Assembly (NCBI GenBank): GCA_014860225.1
Contig: JACZKE010000043.1
Span: 1 to 32,901, forward strand
DNA from: Desulfuromonadales bacterium
GTDB lineage: Bacteria > Desulfobacterota > Desulfuromonadia > Desulfuromonadales > BM103
Direction: 5' to 3'
Length of the DNA stretch: 32,901 bases
Shown: positions 1-7,301 of the stretch, in pieces
How the letters are laid out: each line of letters starts with the position of its first letter
Numbering within the stretch: position 1 is the stretch's first letter
Notes under the pieces: model-generated
Database searches by the model: none
What the model was told of the DNA's origin: nothing
Seen by the model: only the letters and a program-made list of their open reading frames with translations
Position numbers and translations under genes: made by a program

Positions 1-62
1 AAAAAAATATTTTGAGGGCAAAAGACTGAACGATGTACTCGCAAATACTTCATGGAATGGCT

Positions 63-175
63 AAGCAAAAATTTCGTCCTACAAGGCTTGGTGTTTTTTC
101 TGGGGCGAAGGCATACATATGGTATGTCGAGGTCCTGAAAAGACACCATAACGCCGTAGGGCGGACTTTTTGCGA
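63..175. repeat. Long imperfect inverted repeat, intergenic element 1
   Basis: The left arm (about 64-116) and the right arm (about 121-174) are imperfect reverse complements over roughly 50 bases. The best-matching blocks are GCAAAAA near 64-70 with its partner near 168-174, TCCTAC with GTAGGG, TGGTGT-TTTTTCTGG with CCTGAAAAGACACCA, and GCATAC with GTATG at the tip. RNA or single-stranded DNA from here would form one long hairpin. No open reading frame of note crosses it. It looks like a dispersed palindromic (REP/MITE-like) element of this lineage, which is inference because only one copy is in the window. Confidence 0.6.
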
Positions 176-337
176 CGCCATCAATAAACGCTGAATAGCT
201 GCCTTCAATGGCCAGTTTCAGCCATAAATGCCTGCAAATACACGACCCGATGAACAATGAAGTGACTTGACGATTACGATAAAAGCGATACATTATTCTA
301 CTTAGTTGCCATCCGGAAACTTCGGATGAAAATGCAC

Positions 338-480
338 AGTTTTCGATCTGGAAACGAGCAATTTTTTGCAAGGTCAAGGAAATTAAGGATTTGTGCGGAG
401 GCGTAGTACTTTACGCCGCACAATCAAATCCGCCGATTGACGCAGAGATTGCGGAAAAGGGCCGTTTCCGGACGAAAACT
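338..480. repeat. Long imperfect inverted repeat, intergenic element 2
   Basis: The outer arms are near-perfect reverse complements: AGTTTTCGATCTGGAAACG at 338-356 pairs with the segment ending in GACGAAAACT at 480. An inner hairpin at 387-431 pairs GGATTTG with CAAATCC and GCGTA with TACGC around a GTACTT loop. The middle parts of the arms pair poorly. A further small hairpin (ATCCG/CGGAT, 311-327) lies just before it. The structure and non-coding character suggest a mobile or REP-like repeat unrelated in sequence to the element at 63-175. Confidence 0.55.
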
Positions 481-570
481 AGTTAAAATTCATTTCAGGC
501 AACATACATATTTGGCATTGGCGTTGCTGTACAAAACAATGGCCATTCTCATCTTTCGAGGTGTTTTTCC

Positions 571-600
571 TTGACAAAGGATGCCTATGGGTTTTATCTA
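571..600 (+). promoter_or_regulatory. Possible sigma-70 promoter of maeB
   Basis: A perfect -35 hexamer TTGACA lies at 571-576, about 115 bases before the chosen maeB start. The best -10 at a permitted distance is weak (TATCTA at 595-600, spacer 18). The site is the only clear -35 in the leader, but the poor -10 keeps this tentative. Confidence 0.3.
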
Positions 601-690
601 GGGTTTTTATTATTGCTAAATTATTTTTACTGAAACAAAAATCCAACACAACGATTGGCTTTAGGCAATAAGCCAGAGAGGACACAAAAC

Positions 691-2958
691 ATGTCAAAAC
701 GTCAGGAAGCGCTTGATTATCACTCAATGGGGCGCAAAGGTAAAATCGAAGTCATTACCACCAAACCATGTGAAACCAGCAGGGATCTCGCTCTGGCTTA
801 TAGCCCGGGGGTAGCAGAACCTTGTCTGGAAATCGAGAAGAACCCCGATGATGCCTACAAATATACGGCAAAAGGCAACCTGGTGGCTGTTGTATCGAAT
901 GGTACTGCAGTCCTCGGCCTCGGTGACATTGGAGCTCTCGCAGGCAAACCGGTCATGGAGGGAAAAGGCGTCCTGTTCAAGACTTTCGCTGACGTCGATG
1001 TTTTCGATATAGAGCTCAACACTAAAGACTCCGACGAAATCATCCGCACCGTCAAGCTGCTTGAGCCGACTTTTGGCGGCATCAATCTCGAAGACATCAA
1101 AGGTCCGGAGTGTTTCTACATCGAGGAAGAGCTCAAGAAGATCATGAACATCCCGGTCTTCCATGATGATCAGCACGGCACAGCCATCATCTCCGCCGCT
1201 GGCATGATCAACGCCCTCGAGTTGACCGGCAAGAAGATCCAGGACGCCAGGATTGTGGTTAACGGTGCCGGAGCAGCAGGCATTGCCTGTGCCAATCTCG
1301 CTGTCATTATGGGCATCGATAAAAACAACGTCATTCTTTGTGATACCAAGGGCGTTATCTACAAAGGCCGCACCGAAGGGATGAACCCTTACAAGGAGCG
1401 CCTGGCCGCCGAGACCGATGCCCGCACTCTCGATGATGCCATGGTCAACGCCGACATCTTCTTCGGTGTCTCCGCCAAGGGCGCCCTGACTGCCGAAATG
1501 CTGAAATCCATGGCCAAGGATCCTATCGTTTTCGCCATGGCCAACCCCGACCCGGAGATCACTCCGCCGGAAGCCAAGGCCGTACGCGACGATGTCATCA
1601 TCGGCACCGGCCGTTCCGATTACAACAACCAGGTCAACAATGTCCTCTGCTTCCCCTTCCTGTTCCGCGGCGCCCTGGATACCCACGCCAGCGCGATCAA
1701 TGACGAAATGAAACTGGCAGCGGTCAAGGCACTCGCCGAGCTCGCCAAAGAAGACGTCCCCGATTCAGTGCGTAAAGCTTACGGTGGCGAAGTCATAAAG
1801 TTCGGTCGCGAATACATCATTCCCAAGCCTTTCGATCCGCGCGTACTGCTGCGGGTTGCCCCGGCCGTGGCGCAGGCAGCCATGGACTCGGGAGTTGCGC
1901 GGAGCCCCATCGCAGACATGGGTGAATATCTGGAAAGACTGGAAGCCATGCAGGGGCGTTCCAAGCAGATTATGCGGACACTGATCAACAAAGCCAAAAC
2001 CTGTCCGAAACGGATCGTCTTCCCCGAAGGAGAAGAAGAGAAGGTGCTTCGTGCAGCCCAGATTCTGGTCGATGAAGGTATCGCCAAGCCGATCCTGCTC
2101 GGTGACGAAGACGAGATCAAGCTCAACGCCGCCAAGCTGGACGTCGAACTGAGTGGAATAACCATCATCGATCCAACCAAAAGCGAACTGACTGAAAATT
2201 ATTCAGCAGAGTTCTTCTCTATGCGTCAGCGCAAAGGCGTCACGCTGGCCGAAGCCCGTCGCACCATACGCAAAAGCCGCAACCACTTTGGTTCCATGAT
2301 GGTTCTCAAGGGCGATGCCGACACCCTGCTCTCCGGGATCAATCATCACTACCCGGAGACCATCCGTCCGGCCCTTGAGGTCATCGGCAAACGTGAAGGC
2401 CTGTCCAAGGTCCACGGCATGTATATGATGGTCACCAAGAAGCGTGCGACCTTCTTTGCCGACACCACCGTGGCCATCGAACCAACGGCCGAAGAGCTGG
2501 CTGAAACCGCCCTGCTGACCGCCCAGAAGGCGCGTCAGTTTGATTTCGAGCCCAAAGTTGCCATGCTGTCTTTTTCCAACTTCGGCAGCTCCCCGCACCC
2601 TCTGACCCTCAAGGTCAAACGTGCCACAGCGCTGGTCAAAGCCCAGGATCCGGACCTGATTGTCGAAGGTGAAATGCAGGCCAACGTGGCTCTCGACCCG
2701 GAATTGGTAGAAAAGCAATACCCCTTTTCACAGCTCAAGGGTGATGCCAACGTCTTCATCTTTCCCGACCTGCAATCCGGCAACATCGCCTACAAGCTGC
2801 TGCACAAACTGGGTGGTGCTGAGCAGATCGGTCCAATCCTCATGGGCATGAAAATGCCGGTCCACGTACTACAGCGTGGTGATTCCGTCGCAGAAATCAT
2901 CAACATGGCAGCAGTGGCTGTAGTCGATGCCCAGGAATATGCGTTTAATAACAAGTGA
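691..2958 (+). CDS. maeB: NADP-type malic enzyme with C-terminal phosphotransacetylase-like domain (MaeB)
   Basis: Cytoplasmic enzyme that oxidatively decarboxylates malate to pyruvate and CO2, linking the TCA cycle to pyruvate and NAD(P)H supply. The 755-residue protein has the two-part MaeB layout. A malic enzyme N-terminal domain contains HDDQHGTA (158-165), and a Rossmann domain has the GAGAAG loop (192-197). From about residue 425 a phosphate acetyl/butyryl-transferase-like domain begins around [14 protein letters not shown]. In this family the C-terminal domain is usually regulatory (binding acetyl-CoA) rather than catalytic; that is family knowledge. ATG 691 is chosen because GAGAGG lies 8-10 bases upstream; the in-frame TTG at 655 has no ribosome binding site. 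It appears to be a single-gene unit ending in a hairpin at 3020-3050. Confidence 0.95.
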   Translation: MSKRQEALDYHSMGRKGKIEVITTKPCETSRDLALAYSPGVAEPCLEIEKNPDDAYKYTAKGNLVAVVSNGTAVLGLGDIGALAGKPVMEGKGVLFKTFADVDVFDIELNTKDSDEIIRTVKLLEPTFGGINLEDIKGPECFYIEEELKKIMNIPVFHDDQHGTAIISAAGMINALELTGKKIQDARIVVNGAGAAGIACANLAVIMGIDKNNVILCDTKGVIYKGRTEGMNPYKERLAAETDARTLDDAMVNADIFFGVSAKGALTAEMLKSMAKDPIVFAMANPDPEITPPEAKAVRDDVIIGTGRSDYNNQVNNVLCFPFLFRGALDTHASAINDEMKLAAVKALAELAKEDVPDSVRKAYGGEVIKFGREYIIPKPFDPRVLLRVAPAVAQAAMDSGVARSPIADMGEYLERLEAMQGRSKQIMRTLINKAKTCPKRIVFPEGEEEKVLRAAQILVDEGIAKPILLGDEDEIKLNAAKLDVELSGITIIDPTKSELTENYSAEFFSMRQRKGVTLAEARRTIRKSRNHFGSMMVLKGDADTLLSGINHHYPETIRPALEVIGKREGLSKVHGMYMMVTKKRATFFADTTVAIEPTAEELAETALLTAQKARQFDFEPKVAMLSFSNFGSSPHPLTLKVKRATALVKAQDPDLIVEGEMQANVALDPELVEKQYPFSQLKGDANVFIFPDLQSGNIAYKLLHKLGGAEQIGPILMGMKMPVHVLQRGDSVAEIINMAAVAVVDAQEYAFNNK

Positions 2959-3002
2959 TGAACAATCCGTAACGGGTGATACGTGATGAACAACCCGTAA
3001 CG
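2955..3002 (+). repeat. 20-bp tandem direct repeat at the maeB 3' end
   Basis: Two 20-base copies with one mismatch, GTGATGAACAATCCGTAACG at 2955-2974 and GTGATGAACAACCCGTAACG at 2983-3002, are separated by 8 bases. The first copy includes the maeB stop codon, so the repeat starts exactly at the gene's end. Confidence 0.7.
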
Positions 3003-3019
3003 TAGAACGAGAAAACCTT

Positions 3020-3050
3020 TAAAGGGCAACCCACTGCGGGTTGCCCTTTA
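3020..3050 (+). terminator. Hairpin terminator downstream of maeB
   Basis: A perfect 13-base-pair stem (TAAAGGGCAACCC at 3020-3032 with GGGTTGCCCTTTA at 3038-3050) encloses the loop ACTGC. Only a short T-rich stretch follows, so it is a strong hairpin but an imperfect intrinsic terminator. Its position 60 bases past the maeB stop fits termination. Confidence 0.75.
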
Positions 3051-3091
3051 ACTTTCGGACCTATACCCCAAATGAAGGTCAGTCCAATATT

Positions 3092-3148
3092 CAACGCGGA
3101 GGCACGGAGACGCTGAGAAAATGTTTTTTTACTCTGCGCGCGCGTTAA
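3092..3148. repeat. Palindromic element, AACGCGGAG family (copy A)
   Basis: The left arm begins AACGCGGAGGCACGGAGACG and the right arm ends CTCTGCGCGCGCGTTAAA, partial reverse complements around a T-rich centre. The same AACGCGGAG...CTCCGCGTT theme occurs between glnB and glnA at 10807-10889. A small perfect hairpin (TAAACCA/TGGTTTA, 3146-3164) follows directly. It appears to be a dispersed intergenic repeat. Confidence 0.5.
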
Positions 3149-3198
3149 ACCAGCTTTTGGTTTATAAAACCGTTAACTTTTTAGTGGATCGCACCCTT

Positions 3199-3219
3199 CC
3201 AGCCTCCAGCCCCCAGCCT
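3199..3219. repeat. Three 7-bp tandem repeats (CCAGCCT)
   Basis: CCAGCCT (3199-3205), CCAGCCC (3206-3212) and CCAGCCT (3213-3219) are three contiguous 7-base units in the leader before thrC. The rest of 2959-3293 holds the maeB terminator and the copy A palindrome; no gene is seen there. Confidence 0.6.
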
Positions 3220-3293
3220 TATTTCCCTTCCCCGTAGTGGCAAGTCCTGTTAAAATAGCTTCGATTAATAAACGATTTTAAGGATGAAATTCG

Positions 3294-4682
3294 ATGAAAT
3301 ACCAAAGTACCCGTGGTCAGGTTCGGCACATTCCTTTCAAGCAAGCCGTGATGATGGGCCTGGCCGAAGATGGAGGGCTGTTGTTGCCGGAAACAATCCC
3401 GCAGCTTACGCCCGGTGATCTCGATGCACTGGCAAAATTGGCCTACCCGGAACTCGCCTTTCAGGTTATGAGCTATTTCATTGAGGACATCCCCTCCGCA
3501 GACCTGAAGAACATGATCGACCGTTCCTATGCAAGCTTCACCCACCGGGACATCACGCCGGTCGTGCATCAGGACGGTCTTTTTATTCTGGAACTCTTTC
3601 ATGGCCCCACCCTCGCCTTCAAGGATGTTGCCCTGCAGTTCCTTGGCAACCTGTTCGAGTACCTGCTGATAGAGTCCGGCGAGCACATGAACATTCTGGG
3701 TGCCACGTCCGGGGATACCGGCAGCGCAGCTATTTACGGGGTGCGTGGCAAAAAAAACATAAACATTTTCATCCTCCACCCGCACAAAAAGGTTTCGCCG
3801 GTGCAGGAGCTGCAGATGACCACCGTTACTGACGCCAACGTTTTCAACCTTGCCATAAAAGGGACCTTCGACGACGGCCAGAAGATTGTCAAAGAAACTT
3901 TCGGCGATCTCGACTTCAAGAGACAGCATGCCCTCGGTGCCGTCAATTCCATCAACTGGGCGCGAGTCCTCGCCCAGATCGTCTATTATTTTTACGCCTG
4001 GGGTCAGGTGCGCAAACAGACCGGGGCAAACAAAGTCTATTTTTCGGTACCCACCGGTAACTTCGGTGATATTTTCGCAGGCTATATCGCCCGCAGGATG
4101 GGGTTGCCGATCGAGAAGCTGGTGCTGGCCACCAACGCCAACAACATCCTTTCCCGCTTCGTCAATGCCGGCGACTATTCGATCGACGAAGTCCACCCCA
4201 CCTTTTCACCATCGATGGACATCCAGAATGCGAGCAATCTGGAGCGCTATCTCTTTTACCTGTTCAATGAGGATTCCGCGCGCCTCGCGGCCGCCATGCA
4301 GCAGTTTGCCGCTACGGGCCAGCTAACATTTACCGATTCCCAGATAGCTGAAATCGGGGAGATTTTCCTGGCATCGGCAGTTGATAATGACCAGACCCTC
4401 GCAACGATTCGCGAGTTCCATACAGCCACAGGTTACGTGCTGGATCCGCATACAGCCACCGGTGTCAAGGCAGGCAAAGATCTTGCCGGCGGCGAGTGTC
4501 CTATCATCTGCCTGGCGACAGCCCACCCGGCAAAGTTCCCCGATGCCGTCAACCAGGCAATCGGCAAGGACCCCGAGCGTCCGGCGAGCCTGGATGGTCT
4601 GGAAGAACGTGAAAAACGTTGCGAAATCATTGAAGCCAATGCAGAGAAGATCAAAGCTTACCTGGCCGAGAATGCCTTGTAG
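3294..4682 (+). CDS. thrC: Threonine synthase
   Basis: PLP-dependent cytoplasmic enzyme that converts O-phosphohomoserine to threonine, the last step of threonine synthesis. The 462-residue protein has the typical long threonine synthase N-terminus (KYQSTRGQ, then LAEDGGLLLPE). The PLP-lysine motif GPTLAFKD places the cofactor lysine at about Lys110, followed by the substrate-binding segment ATSGDTGSAA and the glycine-containing PTGNFGDI. The length matches the fungal/bacterial long form. ATG 3294 has TAAGGA at about 3279-3284. There is no other threonine gene next to it. A separate glycosyltransferase follows after 57 bases, so the two may be co-transcribed, although their functions are unrelated. 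Confidence 0.95.
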   Translation: MKYQSTRGQVRHIPFKQAVMMGLAEDGGLLLPETIPQLTPGDLDALAKLAYPELAFQVMSYFIEDIPSADLKNMIDRSYASFTHRDITPVVHQDGLFILELFHGPTLAFKDVALQFLGNLFEYLLIESGEHMNILGATSGDTGSAAIYGVRGKKNINIFILHPHKKVSPVQELQMTTVTDANVFNLAIKGTFDDGQKIVKETFGDLDFKRQHALGAVNSINWARVLAQIVYYFYAWGQVRKQTGANKVYFSVPTGNFGDIFAGYIARRMGLPIEKLVLATNANNILSRFVNAGDYSIDEVHPTFSPSMDIQNASNLERYLFYLFNEDSARLAAAMQQFAATGQLTFTDSQIAEIGEIFLASAVDNDQTLATIREFHTATGYVLDPHTATGVKAGKDLAGGECPIICLATAHPAKFPDAVNQAIGKDPERPASLDGLEEREKRCEIIEANAEKIKAYLAENAL

Positions 4683-4717
4683 CGCCGCGCTTGACCATAT
4701 CGATTGAAGTAACGCCC

Positions 4718-4742
4718 ATGAGTATTCAGGGGGGGGGTTTTG
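4718..4742 (+). promoter_or_regulatory. Poly-G tract at the glycosyltransferase start (possible phase-variable switch)
   Basis: Nine consecutive G lie at 4729-4737, directly before the first in-frame start (TTG 4740). An upstream ATG at 4718, with GAAG 8 bases before it, runs through the tract but is out of frame with the gene and stops at TAA a few codons later. Loss of one G would fuse ATG 4718 to the glycosyltransferase frame (MSIQGGVLPTNNQW). With nine G, only the TTG start, using the G-rich run as ribosome binding site, would work. A homopolymer sequencing error is the main alternative. Confidence 0.5.
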
Positions 4743-5696
4743 CCAACAAATAACCAGTGGACCTTATCGATCGTTGTGCCGGCCTTTAATGAAGAAGAGG
4801 TCTTGCCCGCATTCCACCAACGCCTGACCAAAGTCCTGGAAAAGCTCGACTGCGCCAGCGAGATACTCTACGTCAATGACGGCAGCAGCGATGCGACACT
4901 TAAAGTCATGAAAGGATTCCGGGATCCGCGGGTAGCGGTTATCGACCTGAGCCGCAATTTCGGCAAGGAGATTGCCCTGACTGCGGGCCTTGATCACGCT
5001 CGCGGCGAGGCTGTCGTCGTGATTGACGCCGACCTGCAGGACCCACCCGAACTGATCCCGGAGCTGATTGCCAGATGGCAAGAGGGCTACGATGTCGTCT
5101 TTGCGCGACGATCCGCCAGGGATGGCGAATCCTTTCTGAAAAAGTCGTCAGCAAAACTTTTCTATCGCTTCATCCAGGGAGTCAATCGGGTAAAAATCCC
5201 GAAGGACACGGGAGATTTCCGCCTACTCAGCCGACGGGCAGTAGAAGCGCTCAAGCAGCTCCGTGAGAGCCACCGCTTCATGAAGGGTTTATTCGCCTGG
5301 ATTGGATACCCACAGATCGCCGTCACCTATCGTCGCGACCCCCGATTTGCCGGCAAGACGAAATGGAACTATTGGCACCTCTGGAATTTTGCCCTTGAAG
5401 GCATCACCTCGTTCACCATCACCCCGCTGAAAATTGCCACTTACCTTGGGTTAGTGACCTCTTTCGGGTCATTCACTTACGCGCTGTTTGTTATTTACAA
5501 AACCCTGGTTTACGGTGACCCTGTCCAGGGTTACCCTTCCCTTATGGTCGTTGTCCTCTTTCTTGGCGGCGTTCAACTGATGAGTCTCGGGGTCATTGGC
5601 GAGTATATGGGCCGGATGTTCAACGAAACCAAGCAGCGTCCGCTCTACTTCATCAACAGCTTCAGTCCGTCAACAGTTCACGATGAGGCTAAATAG
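4740..5696 (+). CDS. GtrB/DPM1-like polyprenol-phosphate glycosyltransferase (GT2)
   Basis: Membrane-attached family 2 glycosyltransferase that likely moves a sugar from a nucleotide donor onto undecaprenyl phosphate. The 318-residue protein opens with the GT-A fold (LSIVVPAFNEEE, YVNDGSSD). The DXD-type metal site is in VVIDADLQDP and the acceptor region includes DTGDFRLLSRR. Two hydrophobic helices follow in the last third (about 228-252 and 262-290), as in GtrB and ArnC-type enzymes. The start is unusual: no ATG is in frame, TTG 4740 follows a run of nine G, and an out-of-frame ATG lies at 4718. Two multi-membrane proteins follow, which could be the enzymes that use the lipid-linked sugar. 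The sugar cannot be told from sequence. Confidence 0.88.
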   Translation: MPTNNQWTLSIVVPAFNEEEVLPAFHQRLTKVLEKLDCASEILYVNDGSSDATLKVMKGFRDPRVAVIDLSRNFGKEIALTAGLDHARGEAVVVIDADLQDPPELIPELIARWQEGYDVVFARRSARDGESFLKKSSAKLFYRFIQGVNRVKIPKDTGDFRLLSRRAVEALKQLRESHRFMKGLFAWIGYPQIAVTYRRDPRFAGKTKWNYWHLWNFALEGITSFTITPLKIATYLGLVTSFGSFTYALFVIYKTLVYGDPVQGYPSLMVVVLFLGGVQLMSLGVIGEYMGRMFNETKQRPLYFINSFSPSTVHDEAK

Positions 5697-5753
5697 ACAT
5701 TGTTCAAGGAACGTTGAAACACCTGCCTCAGAGTACTCAAAGGAAAGCTGTTC

Positions 5754-7277
5754 ATGTCCAGATATCTTCCTGATTTCGCAGGCGTTTTTTGCCTGGTGAC
5801 TTTTCTTGTTTCCCTGGTAGCGAAGCGCGACGGACTGTTTAGTGACGGCGACCCCTTCTGGCATATCAAGGTCGGCTCCGTCATGTTGGAGCAGCAGAGT
5901 CTGATCGATAGTGACATATTTTCACATACCGCCTTCGGTACGCCATGGACAGCGCATGAGTGGCTCTCCGAAATCATTATGGCAGGCATACATAACGTTG
6001 CCGGCCTTGAAGGCATCCTCTGCTTTTTTCTGCTTATTGCAGCACTCTCCTTTTGGCTGTTGTTCAAAATCACCGAAAAATACGCTAATCAGTGGGTGAC
6101 TCTGGGTTGTGTCGCTCTGGCTTTGACTTTCAGCCAAGGCCACCTTGCTGCCCGCCCCCACATGTTTACCTGGCTGTTCATGTTGATCACCCTGGCAATC
6201 CTCACCTCGGGCGGGAAATGGCTGTATTGGCTGCCGGTTGTCATGGTGGTCTGGGCCAACCTCCACGGTGGCTTTATCCTCGGTCTCGTCTTGCAGATGA
6301 TTTTTATACTCGGATCAGTTCTGGAAAATCATTTCTCTCTCAAAACCCCGTGGCACGAGACCCTGCGTCTACAGAAGCTGCCGGCAGTAGTTCTGCTTCT
6401 CTGTATCCTTGCTGTTGGCTTGAACCCCTTTGGCTATGAGCTGCTGGCATTTCCTTTCCAGGTCTCAAAAGGGGTGTTTTCGGTGATGATCAATGAGTGG
6501 AAAGCTCCGAACCTGCAGGATATGTGGTACTTCCGTCTGTACCTGGTCGCACTCGTTCTACTTATTTCACTCGCTAAAAGTTCCGTCACCTGGACGGAAC
6601 GACTTTTAATTGTTTTTTTCCTCAATGCAGCGCTGACTCATATGCGCCACGTCAGCCTGATGCTGATTGCGTTGACACCTTTCATTGCCAGGATGGTCTA
6701 TAACCAGCTTGACAGATGGCGCTATAGGAGTATTGAGAACCAAGAGAAAAATCAACTTCATTTGTCGACAAAGACTGGTCCTATTGTCACTGTTGTCATT
6801 GCTTTAGGATTGTTTATTTCCAGTTCGATTGATCATCGTTCGCTCATGTTTTTGACTCCGGGGGAAATTATCAAAGTTGAAACAGAGCAACTGAACCAGC
6901 TCGTCGATTATCTTGAAAAAGACTTGCCTGACGGGAAAATGTTCAATGAATATTCATTAGGTGGGTATCTGCTTTACGCTCTTACACCGCCGCCAAAGGT
7001 CTTTATCGACGGTCGTGCGGACATGTACGGAGAACAGATTCTGTCTGACTACGACAAAATTCAATCTTCAAGTCCTGAACGTGAAAAACTGCTCGATCAA
7101 TATGAGATTGATTGGGCTGTTTTTGAAAAAGACTCGGACCTTGTGAGAGACCTCATTGGGACAGGCTCTTGGCAGACAACTTTCTCAAATAAATATTATG
7201 CGGTAGTCACGAGAACCGCCACAATATCTAACTTATTGCTTTCGGAAGAACCTCATCCAAACGATAAAAATGATTAG
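5754..7277 (+). CDS. Multi-membrane GT-C-like protein, function unknown
   Basis: A 507-residue protein with about ten hydrophobic helices over residues 1-350 and a soluble C-terminal part. The first loop carries GDPFWHIKVG and FSHTAFGTPWTAHEWLSE, acidic/aromatic motifs typical of predicted membrane glycosyltransferases (GT-C fold) in which a loop Asp or Glu is catalytic. The C-terminal section has EYSLGGYLLYALTPPPKVFIDGRAD, a motif I associate with the same uncharacterised family. AAAGGA about 10 bases before ATG 5754 supports the start. It lies 57 bases after the GtrB-like gene and 24 bases before the YfhO-like gene, suggesting one unit that makes or uses a lipid-linked sugar. Substrate and direction of transfer are unknown. 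Confidence 0.72.
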   Translation: MSRYLPDFAGVFCLVTFLVSLVAKRDGLFSDGDPFWHIKVGSVMLEQQSLIDSDIFSHTAFGTPWTAHEWLSEIIMAGIHNVAGLEGILCFFLLIAALSFWLLFKITEKYANQWVTLGCVALALTFSQGHLAARPHMFTWLFMLITLAILTSGGKWLYWLPVVMVVWANLHGGFILGLVLQMIFILGSVLENHFSLKTPWHETLRLQKLPAVVLLLCILAVGLNPFGYELLAFPFQVSKGVFSVMINEWKAPNLQDMWYFRLYLVALVLLISLAKSSVTWTERLLIVFFLNAALTHMRHVSLMLIALTPFIARMVYNQLDRWRYRSIENQEKNQLHLSTKTGPIVTVVIALGLFISSSIDHRSLMFLTPGEIIKVETEQLNQLVDYLEKDLPDGKMFNEYSLGGYLLYALTPPPKVFIDGRADMYGEQILSDYDKIQSSSPEREKLLDQYEIDWAVFEKDSDLVRDLIGTGSWQTTFSNKYYAVVTRTATISNLLLSEEPHPNDKND

Positions 7278-7301
7278 CAACGACAATAGAGAAACTACTT
7301 C

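Larger units (their letters stand above)
1..690. other. Gene-free region upstream of maeB
   Basis: No convincing gene is seen in either strand. The stretch contains the two inverted-repeat elements at 63-175 and 338-480. The part nearest maeB (481-690) is AT-rich and presumably holds its promoter and leader. The small minus-strand frame over 479-727 has no recognisable protein features and overlaps the maeB start, so it is not called. Confidence 0.6.

Noticed and set aside
724-1686. 320-residue open frame on the minus strand
   Set aside because: It is antisense to maeB, has no ribosome binding site or protein motif, and the plus-strand gene is unambiguous.
1960-2958. Separate phosphotransacetylase gene
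   Set aside because: The PTA-like region is in frame with the malic enzyme domain with no stop or internal start signal, the normal MaeB architecture.
3219-4196. 325-residue open frame on the minus strand
   Set aside because: It is antisense to thrC, a clear threonine synthase; the long frame reflects codon bias.
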